Source of the DNA: an uncultured Sphingorhabdus sp.
GTDB taxonomy: Bacteria; Pseudomonadota; Alphaproteobacteria; Sphingomonadales; Sphingomonadaceae
DNA length: 17,623 nucleotides
Reading direction: 5' to 3'
Assembly (NCBI GenBank): GCA_937873665.1
Contig: CALMYW010000530.1
Location: 1-17,623, forward strand
This document shows, one piece after another, positions 1-5,918 of this stretch. The notes beneath the pieces are model-generated. The model was not told where the DNA came from, did no database searches, and worked only from the letters and a program-made list of their open reading frames with translations. Every line of letters starts with the position of its first letter. Position 1 is the stretch's first letter. Made by a program: the position numbers and the translations under genes.

Positions 1-79
1 CGCAGAACTCGATGAACTCGAACCCGTCAAGGCCCAGCGGATTTTCGAACAGATCTTGGGAAAGGGGGATTTCGGTCAA
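1..79 (-). CDS. hppD: 4-hydroxyphenylpyruvate dioxygenase, N-terminal fragment
   Basis: Only the first 26 codons are inside the window. The gene is read leftward and leaves at base 1. The protein begins with a short leader and then FENPLGLDGFEFIEF, the well-known start of bacterial 4-hydroxyphenylpyruvate dioxygenase. That non-haem iron enzyme converts 4-hydroxyphenylpyruvate to homogentisate in tyrosine catabolism. The start is a TTG at 79-77, chosen because an in-frame TAA lies a few codons upstream and a near-perfect Shine-Dalgarno sits six bases before it, leaving no room for an earlier start. The iron ligands and C-terminal domain lie outside the window. The divergent Lrp/AsnC gene is a common partner of aromatic amino-acid catabolic genes, so it may regulate this one; that is inference. 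Confidence 0.8.
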   Translation of the reverse strand, partial: MTEIPLSQDLFENPLGLDGFEFIEFC

Positions 80-92
80 GGTTGACTCCTCC
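77..92 (-). promoter_or_regulatory. Shine-Dalgarno and TTG start of hppD
   Basis: On the minus strand GGAGGAG (92-86) is followed six bases later by TTG (79-77). An in-frame TAA lies just upstream of the Shine-Dalgarno sequence, so this TTG is the only plausible start. Confidence 0.7.
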
Positions 93-220
93 GTTTAGCG
101 GCCGAGCCTACCTGATTGGCTCTGCGCCTGTGTACCGGAAGCGACATGCGGATTGTGCGTGAAGGTTTGGCTCGATAGATAAAAGTGCGCGTTTTCTGCG
201 CGTCATTTGAAGCTAATACG
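93..220. promoter_or_regulatory. Divergent promoter region between hppD and the Lrp-type regulator
   Basis: This non-coding interval separates two divergent starts and must hold both promoters. I see no convincing -35/-10 pair and no clear Lrp-type dyad by eye. Autoregulation and control of hppD by the neighbouring regulator are plausible from the layout only. Confidence 0.35.
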
Positions 221-232
221 CAGGATTTTCGC

Positions 233-691
233 ATGGATCGGATTGACAGGAAGATTCTGCAGCATCTCCAGAGAGACGCTGCGATGTCGCATGCCGAGTT
301 GGGTGAACGGGTGCACCTTTCAGCGTCCCAGGTTTCCCGACGGATTCAGCGCCTTCAGAACGAAGGGATCATATCCCGCCACGTTGCCTTGCTTGACGAG
401 TACAAGCTTGGCTTGAACGTTGAAGTTTACGTTGCAGTATCGCTGAGCTCCTACGCGCCCGAATCCGTCACGAAGTTCCATGAACGGATGGCCCGACTGC
501 ACGAAGTAATGCTCTGCGCATCAACTACAGGCGATCTTGACTATCTCCTTAGGATTGTCACAAAAGATCTAAGATCATACTCTAAGTTTCTCAACAACGA
601 GATTCTAGGGCACGGAGATGTATCAAGCGTACGATCAAGCGTGGTTCTTGACCGAATAAAGCATGAAACATCTCTACCCATTCAAAATTGA
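233..691 (+). CDS. Lrp/AsnC family transcriptional regulator
   Basis: This is a 152-residue DNA-binding regulator of the feast/famine family. An N-terminal winged helix-turn-helix (about residues 1-60; IDRKILQHLQRDAAMSHAEL, then a recognition helix around SASQVSRRIQRL) is followed by a RAM ligand-binding and oligomerisation domain (about 65-145) with the usual GDLDYLLRIV segment. The length is normal for the family. I chose ATG at 233 because AGGA lies seven bases upstream and the protein then begins MDRIDRKIL as expected; an in-frame GTG at 185 would add 16 unconvincing residues. It is divergent from hppD, which suggests control of tyrosine or aromatic catabolism, but the effector cannot be read from sequence. 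The 3' third of the gene is visibly less GC-rich than the rest of the window. Confidence 0.9.
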   Translation: MDRIDRKILQHLQRDAAMSHAELGERVHLSASQVSRRIQRLQNEGIISRHVALLDEYKLGLNVEVYVAVSLSSYAPESVTKFHERMARLHEVMLCASTTGDLDYLLRIVTKDLRSYSKFLNNEILGHGDVSSVRSSVVLDRIKHETSLPIQN

Positions 692-697
692 AATCAA

Positions 698-730
698 GAT
701 CATGGCGATCGAACCGCATGATCAGTTCGA
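698..730. other. Overlapping stem-loops between convergent genes
   Basis: Two mutually exclusive hairpins overlap: GATCATG (698-704) with CATGATC (717-723), and TCGAAC (709-714) with GTTCGA (725-730). They sit between the convergent ends of the Lrp-type gene and the RidA-like gene. Neither is followed by a T run, so a terminator role is only possible. Confidence 0.3.
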
Positions 731-754
731 CCTCCTGGAATTGAACGCGGCAAT

Positions 755-1207
755 CTAACCCTTGCCCAGTGGCTTATAGGCAATGCACTCGACTTCAACG
801 CCTGCTCCCAAGGCAAGGCCATCCGCACCGAATGCACTACGGGCCGGCAGGTGACCGGGCTTGAAATAGCTCACGTAAACCTTGTTGAAGTCCGGCCATT
901 GCCTCATATCGTCGAGCATGACGGTGCATTTGACCACGTCAGACAGATCCGCGCCGGCGCTTTTGAAAGCCTGCTGCAGATTGTCCATGGCCAACCGCGC
1001 CTGATCCTCAATGGATGCAGGAATTTCGCCATTGGCCGTGATTCCGATTTGGCCGGAAGCAAAAATGAAATCGCCAGCTCGAACTGCCGCAGAGAAAGGT
1101 GCCGCCGATCCCGGCTCAGCGAAATACTGCGGGACTTTGGCGCTCCCCTCGCCCGCCATCATCAACATTAGAAGCAAGGCCCCGAAATTCGCTGCTTTAC
1201 GTGACAT
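755..1207 (-). CDS. Exported RidA/YjgF-family protein
   Basis: A 150-residue protein of the RidA (YjgF/YER057c/UK114) family. Cytosolic relatives hydrolyse reactive enamine/imine intermediates such as 2-aminoacrylate. The family core runs from about residue 30 to the end: GDFIFASGQIG near 45-55, a long helix with LQQAF, and the diagnostic PARSAFG with Arg123 at the position of the substrate-carboxylate-binding arginine. Unusually, the first 23 residues form a signal peptide (positive SRK, a hydrophobic run rich in Leu and Met, then a GSA cleavage site), so the protein is probably periplasmic. It starts at ATG 1207 with AGGA a few bases upstream. It is convergent with the Lrp-type gene and has no obvious operon partner. 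The substrate is unknown. Confidence 0.85.
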   Translation of the reverse strand: MSRKAANFGALLLMLMMAGEGSAKVPQYFAEPGSAAPFSAAVRAGDFIFASGQIGITANGEIPASIEDQARLAMDNLQQAFKSAGADLSDVVKCTVMLDDMRQWPDFNKVYVSYFKPGHLPARSAFGADGLALGAGVEVECIAYKPLGKG

Positions 1208-1247
1208 GGCATTCCTGCTGACAGTTCATTACCCACGGTGGGAGCTG

Positions 1248-1395
1248 TGAAGCGTCCCGGGCTTTCCGGAGGCAGTTTCAATTGGGTCATGCCACCATAT
1301 CGAGGGTCTCGTTGGCTGCATAGTAGTTGGCGTCGGCCTCGGCAGGCGGGATGTGTCCGATGGGGCTGAACAGGCGGTGGTGGTTGAACGGAGCG
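1248..1395 (-). mobile_element. Decayed IS3-family insertion sequence, one end only
   Basis: This is the transposase 3' end plus one terminal repeat of an IS3-family element. The outer end at about 1248 reads TGAAGCGTCCCGGGCTTTCC, the pattern of an IS3-group terminal inverted repeat. The last 34 codons of an OrfB-type transposase lie inside it. Homology stops near 1390-1395, and there is no other end, no OrfA and no DDE catalytic core, so the element cannot transpose itself. It marks the junction between chromosomal genes and the accessory block. Confidence 0.7.
1287..1390 (-). pseudogene. IS3-family transposase (OrfB) C-terminal remnant
   Basis: Read leftward, this frame gives FNHHRLFSPIGHIPPAEADA, then a YYAANETLDMVA ending and TGA at 1289-1287. 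This is the typical C-terminal end of IS3-group transposases, with its IGHIPPAEA signature. Everything upstream, including the DDE integrase core, is missing. The reading frame upstream of base 1390 no longer resembles a transposase. Confidence 0.75.
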
Positions 1396-1487
1396 TACGG
1401 TAATCAAACCTTCAGAGCCGTTGTGGGCCCAAGGGTCCAACGCCACATGACAAGTTGACCGCTTGGAGCTCGGTCGCGGCACCTTTC

Positions 1488-1516
1488 TTGACACTTCATG
1501 AAATGTCATGATAGGG
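1488..1516 (+). promoter_or_regulatory. Promoter and overlapping operator of the toxin-antitoxin operon
   Basis: TTGACA at 1488-1493 is a consensus -35 box. A weak -10 (ATAGGG or the overlapping GATAGG) follows at 16-17 bases. Overlapping the -35 and the spacer is a near-perfect 16-base palindrome, ACACTTCATGAAATGT (1491-1506), with core TTCATGAA. An operator inside the promoter of a ribbon-helix-helix antitoxin fits the usual autorepression of such operons; binding itself is inferred. Confidence 0.55.
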
Positions 1517-1541
1517 GCAAGCTATTGATTGGAGCTGCACC

Positions 1542-1772
1542 ATGACCACCCATGCCCGCGAAAAATTCGCCACTCAGGTCAGCTCTGACATTCTGTCCGC
1601 CCTGCGCGGGCTGGCGCAAAGTGAAGGCCGACAGATTCAGGCGCTTGTCGACGAGGCACTCGCTGACTTGCTTGAGAAACGCAAACAAGGCCGTCCGCGC
1701 GCCAACGTGATGGCGGCGTATCAGGCCAGCCACGACAAGTACGCGCCGCTCTATAAAAAGCTGGCTGAATGA
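1542..1772 (+). CDS. Ribbon-helix-helix antitoxin of a Doc-type toxin-antitoxin pair
   Basis: A 76-residue protein. Residues about 7-45 form a ribbon-helix-helix DNA-binding fold: a beta strand (KFATQVS), then two helices (DILSALRGLAQSEG and QIQALVDEALADLLEKR). The last 25 residues (NVMAAYQASHDKYAPLYKKL) are a separate segment of the kind that wraps and inhibits the partner toxin. GGAG lies seven bases before the ATG. The stop codon overlaps the toxin start in ATGA, so the two are translationally coupled with the antitoxin first, the normal type II order. A palindrome in the promoter suggests autorepression. Phage P1 Doc is paired with Phd, which has a different fold, so this is an antitoxin of a different class attached to a Doc-like toxin. 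Confidence 0.8.
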   Translation: MTTHAREKFATQVSSDILSALRGLAQSEGRQIQALVDEALADLLEKRKQGRPRANVMAAYQASHDKYAPLYKKLAE

Positions 1773-2146
1773 CGGACTATCTGACCGTCATCGAGGTTCT
1801 TGCCATCCATCTTGACCAGATTGACCGCTACGGCGGCTCTGACGGTTTGCGCGATCCAGGTTCGCTCGAGGCGGCTCTGTTCCGGCCTCAGACCGGCTAT
1901 TACGCCGACCTGATCGATCAGGCCGCCGCACTGTGGGAGAGCCTTGCGCAAAATCATCCCTTCATCGACGGCAACAAGCGCACCGCCTTCGCCGTGACCT
2001 ACACCTTTCTGGCCATCAATGGCCTACGGATCACTGCAGAAGCAGAATCCGCTGCCGGGTTTATTATCGGCCTGCACGAGGCCGGGACATTCGAGATCAC
2101 CCGCCTAGCGGAATGGCTTCGCCGCAATACGGTTGCCGAGAGCTGA
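1769..2146 (+). CDS. doc: Doc/Fic-family toxin (death-on-curing)
   Basis: A 125-residue protein with a compact Fic fold. The active-site loop is HPFIDGNKRT (residues 63-72): His63 is the catalytic base, Asp67 and Asn69 position metal and phosphate, and Arg71 binds phosphate. Phage P1 Doc phosphorylates and inactivates EF-Tu, while classical Fic proteins transfer AMP to target hydroxyls. This loop has glycine before the asparagine, as in AMP-transferring Fic proteins, and lysine after it, as in Doc, so the exact chemistry cannot be assigned. N-terminal IEVLAIHLDQIDRYGGSDGL and the block GSLEAALFRPQ are standard for Doc. It overlaps the antitoxin by four bases (ATGA). The intact motif implies a potentially active toxin. 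Confidence 0.85.
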   Translation: MTDYLTVIEVLAIHLDQIDRYGGSDGLRDPGSLEAALFRPQTGYYADLIDQAAALWESLAQNHPFIDGNKRTAFAVTYTFLAINGLRITAEAESAAGFIIGLHEAGTFEITRLAEWLRRNTVAES

Positions 2147-2201
2147 GTGTTCAAAATCTATCGCATAGAAGCGCGTCAACCTCTCATTCCGCTGGACTAA
2201 T

Positions 2202-2315
2202 GCCAGCCAATCGCCATGTGTCGGGCTGGCCCCGACGCTGATTCCATGCGCCTGGCCATGCCCCCGGACGCGCCGCGCTCCGGGCTCTGGGTGGTGGGAG
2301 CACCGCGCAGAGCCC
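2202..2315 (+). other. Structured leader upstream of DUF2924/recombinase
   Basis: Four perfect inverted repeats are packed between doc and the next gene: GCCAGCC (2202-2208) with GGCTGGC (2224-2230); GTCGGG (2220-2225) with CCCGAC (2231-2236); CCCGGA (2263-2268) with TCCGGG (2279-2284); and GGGCTCTG (2282-2289) with CAGAGCCC (2308-2315). Some are mutually exclusive. They could be leader RNA structure, a terminator for the toxin operon, or part of the recombinase attachment site; sequence alone does not decide. Confidence 0.35.
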
Positions 2316-2339
2316 TGCTCCCCATCATGAGGAGCATGC

Positions 2340-2825
2340 ATGTCTGTCCGAACAGTTACCCCATCCAGTGACCTGCCTCCACCGGCGGTCAAGGGCCGCC
2401 TGAACCAGCTCACTGATCTCGAGGCCGAGCTCGCCGCCCTGGCGGACATGTCGCTTACCGAGCTCCGCAAACGCTGGCAGTCCGTTACCGACAAACCGGT
2501 GCCGCGCGTGCGCCGCACGCTGCTGCATCTGGCGCTGGCCTTTGAACTCCAGGCCGCGCTACATGGCGGCCTATCGCGCAGGGCCGAGCTGCGCCTCGCC
2601 TATCTTGCCGGCAAAGGTACTGCCGATCAGGCGGCAGTGCCCGGCATGCGCCTGGTGCGCGAATGGAACGGGCAGCTCCACACGGTGGTGATCGACGCCG
2701 AGGGCGCGGTGCGCTGGAACGACCAGACCTGGCGCTCGCTGAGCGAGGTCGCACGCGCGATCACGGGTACGCGGTGGTCGGGCCCGGCGTTCTTTGGCCT
2801 GAGGCACAAGGGCCGGGCGGCATGA
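2340..2825 (+). CDS. DUF2924 family protein, recombinase-associated
   Basis: A 161-residue protein of the DUF2924 family, recognised by GMRLVREWNGQLHTVVIDAE near residue 101, followed by a WRSLSEVARAITGTRWSG segment and the FFGL ending. The N-terminal half is helical (LTDLEAELAALADMSLTELR; LLHLALAFELQA) and basic. GAGGAG lies five bases before the ATG. The stop overlaps the recombinase start in ATGA, so it is made together with the recombinase. Family members are routinely found beside large serine recombinases in integrated elements of alphaproteobacteria. A role as accessory or directionality factor is an inference from position; no enzymatic motif is visible. Confidence 0.85.
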   Translation: MSVRTVTPSSDLPPPAVKGRLNQLTDLEAELAALADMSLTELRKRWQSVTDKPVPRVRRTLLHLALAFELQAALHGGLSRRAELRLAYLAGKGTADQAAVPGMRLVREWNGQLHTVVIDAEGAVRWNDQTWRSLSEVARAITGTRWSGPAFFGLRHKGRAA

Positions 2826-4489
2826 AGGCGGTGCGCTGCGCGGTCTATACCAGGAAGTCGAGCGAGGACGGGCTCGAGCAGGACTTCAACTCATTGGATG
2901 CCCAGCGTGAGGCTTGCGCTGCCTATGTGCTGAGCCAGGCCAGCGAGGGCTGGGTACTGATCGGGGAAAGCTACGATGATGGCGGCCTGTCGGGCGGAAC
3001 GCTCGAGCGCCCGGCGTTGCAGCGGCTGCTCAGCGACGTCGCGGCGGGGCTGGTCGACATCATCGTCATCTACAAGCTCGACCGCCTGACCCGCTCGCTG
3101 CTCGACTTTGCCAAACTGGTCGAGACCCTGGACGGGGCCGGCACCAGCTTTGTTTCGGTGACCCAGTCGTTCAACACCACCACCAGCATGGGAAGGTTGA
3201 CCCTCAACATGCTGCTCTCCTTCGCCCAGTTCGAGCGCGAGGTCACCGCCGAGCGGATCCGCGACAAGATCGCTGCCTCCAAGGCCAAGGGCATGTGGAT
3301 GGGCGGGATCCCGCCGCTGGGTTACCGCCCGCATGGGCGCACGCTGATGGAGGAGCCTGAGCAGGCCGAGCTCGTGCGCGGCATCTATGCGCGCTACCGG
3401 ACCTGTGGCACTGTCCGCCTGCTCGCCGAGGCCCTGATTGCGGACGGGGTGAAAGCACCGCGGCGCAAGACCGCAAGCGGACGCGCCTTTGGCGGAGCGC
3501 CGTTCTCGCGCGGTCAGCTTTACGCGATCCTGCGCAATCCGATCTACACCGGGCGTATTGCCCACCGCAGTGTCCTGCACGAGGGCCAGCACGAGGCGAT
3601 AATCGAGACGGGTGTGTGGGAGGCGGTACAGCGCCAACTCGCCGGCAAGGTCCGCGGCGTGCGGCATGGCGATGCGCCTACCGGCAGCGTGCTTGCCGGA
3701 CGGATCGTCGACGAAGCCGGGGAACCGCTGATTGCAGCCCATGCCCGCAAGGGCGAGCGGCGCTACCGCTACTACGTCAGCAAGGCGCTTCACGAGTGCG
3801 GACGGGATAACGCCGCGGGGGCGATGCGCATTCCTGCAAGCGAGGTTGAGCAGGTTGCGGCGCAAGAGCTCGCCGCCTTGCTGGGCGACCCGCTTGGACT
3901 TGTCAGCGAGGCTGCTCTCGAGCTTGCCCCCTCCGAGGCAGCGCCGCTGCTCGCCCGCTGTGCGGCGCTGCAGGAGGAGCTATCCCAAGGGCGTCATGAC
4001 CTCCTGTCATCGCTCATCCAGCAGGTCCGCGTCGGCGCCGGAGGCATCGAGATCGAGGTCGCAGTGCCAGCTATGGCAGCGGCGCTTCAGCTTTGCCCCG
4101 CTCCTGGCAGCCCGCCTCACCTGACCCGGCGCAGCAGCGTGCGGCTGACACGTACGGGCCGCGCGGTGCGGCTGGTGCACGACAATGGCGCCGCGGCCAC
4201 CGCCGACGGGGTCGACCTCACCCTCATCCGCCTCATCGTCCAGGCCCGTGGCTGGTGGCAACAGATGAGCGCGCAGGGTCTAGATCCCTCGACCCTTGCT
4301 GCCAAGGAAGGGGTCAGCGTCTCCTACATCGTGCGGGTCCTGCGCCTGGCGTTCCTCTCGCCCGCGGTGATCGAGGCCGTGCTCGACGGGCGCCTGCGCG
4401 CCGGGGTCGACAGCACCGCCCTCCTCGACATCCGCGCCATCCACCCCTCATGGGAAGAGCAGGAGCGCAGGTGCATGCTGCGGAAGTGA
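2822..4489 (+). CDS. Large serine recombinase (resolvase/invertase N-terminal type)
   Basis: A 555-residue site-specific recombinase. The catalytic domain is at about residues 3-150: YTRKSSED gives the nucleophile at Ser13, aligned with YxRxS of resolvases, and YKLDRLTRS supplies active-site arginines 88 and 91. The 'Recombinase' DNA-binding domain follows (about 165-285; GIPPLGYRPHG, then AILRNPIYTGRI). The usual zinc-ribbon region (GERRYRYYVSK) has only one nearby cysteine, so it probably does not bind zinc. Near residue 493 EGVSVSYIVRVLRLAFLSP forms a helix-turn-helix often seen at the C-terminus of this subgroup. Length and domain set are complete, so the enzyme is probably active. It is translationally coupled to the DUF2924 gene. 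It is the likely engine of integration of this block, although both attachment sites remain unidentified. Confidence 0.93.
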   Translation: MKAVRCAVYTRKSSEDGLEQDFNSLDAQREACAAYVLSQASEGWVLIGESYDDGGLSGGTLERPALQRLLSDVAAGLVDIIVIYKLDRLTRSLLDFAKLVETLDGAGTSFVSVTQSFNTTTSMGRLTLNMLLSFAQFEREVTAERIRDKIAASKAKGMWMGGIPPLGYRPHGRTLMEEPEQAELVRGIYARYRTCGTVRLLAEALIADGVKAPRRKTASGRAFGGAPFSRGQLYAILRNPIYTGRIAHRSVLHEGQHEAIIETGVWEAVQRQLAGKVRGVRHGDAPTGSVLAGRIVDEAGEPLIAAHARKGERRYRYYVSKALHECGRDNAAGAMRIPASEVEQVAAQELAALLGDPLGLVSEAALELAPSEAAPLLARCAALQEELSQGRHDLLSSLIQQVRVGAGGIEIEVAVPAMAAALQLCPAPGSPPHLTRRSSVRLTRTGRAVRLVHDNGAAATADGVDLTLIRLIVQARGWWQQMSAQGLDPSTLAAKEGVSVSYIVRVLRLAFLSPAVIEAVLDGRLRAGVDSTALLDIRAIHPSWEEQERRCMLRK

Positions 4490-4688
4490 GGGAGGCAGTA
4501 GCCACGGGCAGGGACTGAACTGGCAATGCTGCATGGCATCTGGCGGTCGTCACTGCAGATGATCGGGCAGCACAAGTCCGGGCAGTTGCAAAAACCGCAG
4601 CATTCGCGCCGTGTTTTGCACTTGCGAACCGCGCCGCCGATCCTATCTCCAGCCCTGCCTTACAGGCATCCTCTCCCAAGACTTTCTA
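4490..4688. other. Non-coding stretch downstream of the recombinase
   Basis: I see no convincing gene here. For large serine recombinases the attachment site often abuts the recombinase gene, so one half-site could be here. I found no obvious imperfect dyad that would mark it. Confidence 0.3.
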
Positions 4689-4716
4689 GGGCCAGCGCTT
4701 TCTGGCCCTTCTTTCT
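4689..4716 (+). terminator. Probable intrinsic terminator after the recombinase
   Basis: A perfect 7-bp stem GGGCCAG (4689-4695) / CTGGCCC (4702-4708) with a six-base loop is followed by the pyrimidine tract TTCTTTCT. It lies about 200 bases after the recombinase stop and just before the 3' end of the opposing gene. The tail is not a clean T run, so strength is uncertain. Confidence 0.5.
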
Positions 4717-4746
4717 GGGGCTGCGATCAGAGCGAAGTGGAGTTTT

Positions 4747-5142
4747 CTACCGCGGATGTCGGGCCGCTAGCGCGATCCCGGCGAGGTTCTGCGCGCGCTT
4801 GATCCAGCGCATCCGCAGCGGTGGCGACCCGCGGGAGAGGGCGAGCAAGGTCGCGGCATGGCCATGCCTGGCGCAGTTGGTGCTCAAGGTCTTGTTGGCT
4901 TGCCGGATTACCTCAGCCGCATCACCTATCAGCACAAATTCGGCAAGGCCCATCGATTGGGTCAATTCCAGCGCGCAGATTAATGCTCGCCACTCGGCAT
5001 CGCTGTTGCTGCCATGCCCCAGATCGTTGAACAGGTAAGACACACCGCGGATCACCACAGCCGCCTCGATCCGCCCTGGATTAGGCCTGCAGCCGCCGTC
5101 GAAGAAGACTTTCAGCCTGCGGCGGGAAATCGGTGTTTCCAT
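4747..5142 (-). CDS. RNase H-fold protein (RNase HI / reverse-transcriptase-like)
   Basis: A 131-residue protein with the RNase HI fold. KVFFDGGCRPNPG (residues 11-23) holds the first catalytic aspartate (Asp15), SNSDAEWRAL the glutamate (Glu50), and VLIGDAAEVIRQ the second aspartate (Asp74). The C-terminal block reads KRAQNLAGIALA, where the family normally has N-x-x-A-D; glycine 122 replaces the fourth acidic residue, so activity may be altered. RNase HI cleaves the RNA strand of RNA-DNA hybrids, but plain RNase H-like stand-alone proteins are poorly characterised and this is unlikely to be the housekeeping rnhA. The start is ATG 5142 with AGGAG eleven bases upstream. It lies 104 bases downstream of the nuclease-like gene in the same direction, probably the second gene of a two-gene unit. 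Confidence 0.75.
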   Translation of the reverse strand: METPISRRRLKVFFDGGCRPNPGRIEAAVVIRGVSYLFNDLGHGSNSDAEWRALICALELTQSMGLAEFVLIGDAAEVIRQANKTLSTNCARHGHAATLLALSRGSPPLRMRWIKRAQNLAGIALAARHPR

Positions 5143-5246
5143 CTGAATTGGTGCTCCTGAGGATTCCGGAGATCAATACGGCCCCCGTATTGTCCAGCTT
5201 CCGTCTGGCGCCGACCGCAAGAACCAACCCGCTGCGACTGAAGACC

Positions 5247-5792
5247 TCAAGCAACGCCGGCGGTGCCTTTTTGCAGGGCGTATTCGACTGCATGCCTGAG
5301 CTCAGCGAATGAAGTGGCCGATGCCAACCTGCGTGCAGTAGTTAGCGACAGGCGCTTGGTGTTCGGGAGCGAGCGGGTGGGAACCACATAAAAATGCCAT
5401 TGGCCTGGATCGCGATGATCCGCCGTGCTGTCAGCCACTGGATGATGCGCTAAGATATAGATATGAGCGGCCCGGCCGACTTCGTCGATCCAGGAAGATC
5501 CCTCCCACCGGCCTTTGCGCACGGCGATATCGAACGAACAGGTCGAGGGCTTATCGGAGGTTGCCCAGCTTTGCCTGGCTGCGGACTGCTTGACCTCCAG
5601 ACGCAAGCCGTCGGCGCGCTCGAAGTCCCAGCTCGAATAATCCTCAGCACACCAGGTCCATTCTGGTTCCAATGCGCAAGCAACAATCGCTTCGACCACC
5701 TGCCCGCGCAGGACGTTGGTGACCAGGGGCCGGCCAAAAACCGCTTCGGAAACCTTGCGCTGAATGTCAGCGATTGCAGGGGCATCGATCAT
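5247..5792 (-). CDS. Uncharacterised protein with probable PD-(D/E)xK nuclease core
   Basis: I do not recognise a named family for this 181-residue protein. The N-terminal half fits a PD-(D/E)xK nuclease: a helix with RGQVVEAIVACAL (Glu34), then WDF with Asp56, then a strand LRLEVKQSA giving Glu66-x-Lys68 followed by Gln69. The acid / acid-x-lysine spacing and the Gln after the Lys are typical of restriction-endonuclease-like folds. The middle (residues about 85-150) alternates strands, including AAHIYILAHH and QWHFYVVPT, and a helical C-terminus (FAELRHAVEYAL) follows. No separate DNA-binding or NTPase domain is visible. Start ATG 5792 has AAGGA six bases upstream. It precedes the RNase H-fold gene on the same strand. 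Two nucleic-acid-acting folds side by side beside a recombinase suggest defence or element maintenance, as inference. Confidence 0.65.
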   Translation of the reverse strand: MIDAPAIADIQRKVSEAVFGRPLVTNVLRGQVVEAIVACALEPEWTWCAEDYSSWDFERADGLRLEVKQSAARQSWATSDKPSTCSFDIAVRKGRWEGSSWIDEVGRAAHIYILAHHPVADSTADHRDPGQWHFYVVPTRSLPNTKRLSLTTARRLASATSFAELRHAVEYALQKGTAGVA

Positions 5793-5918
5793 GGATGGTC
5801 CTTAGCCGCGTTCACCGGAAGCTGACAAATTGCGGCTTGAGAATGAATAGCCCTCCCAAGCTTGCTAGCGGCGCGGATCCGGCAAGCGCCCCTCACTCCA
5901 GGGCCCCGAGCGGACTCG

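Noticed and set aside
2663..2821. Extended N-terminus of the recombinase frame
   Set aside because: The open frame runs upstream, but the family start MKAVRCAVYTRKSS with the ATGA overlap at 2822 is clear. The extra 53 codons overlap the DUF2924 gene and have no family resemblance.
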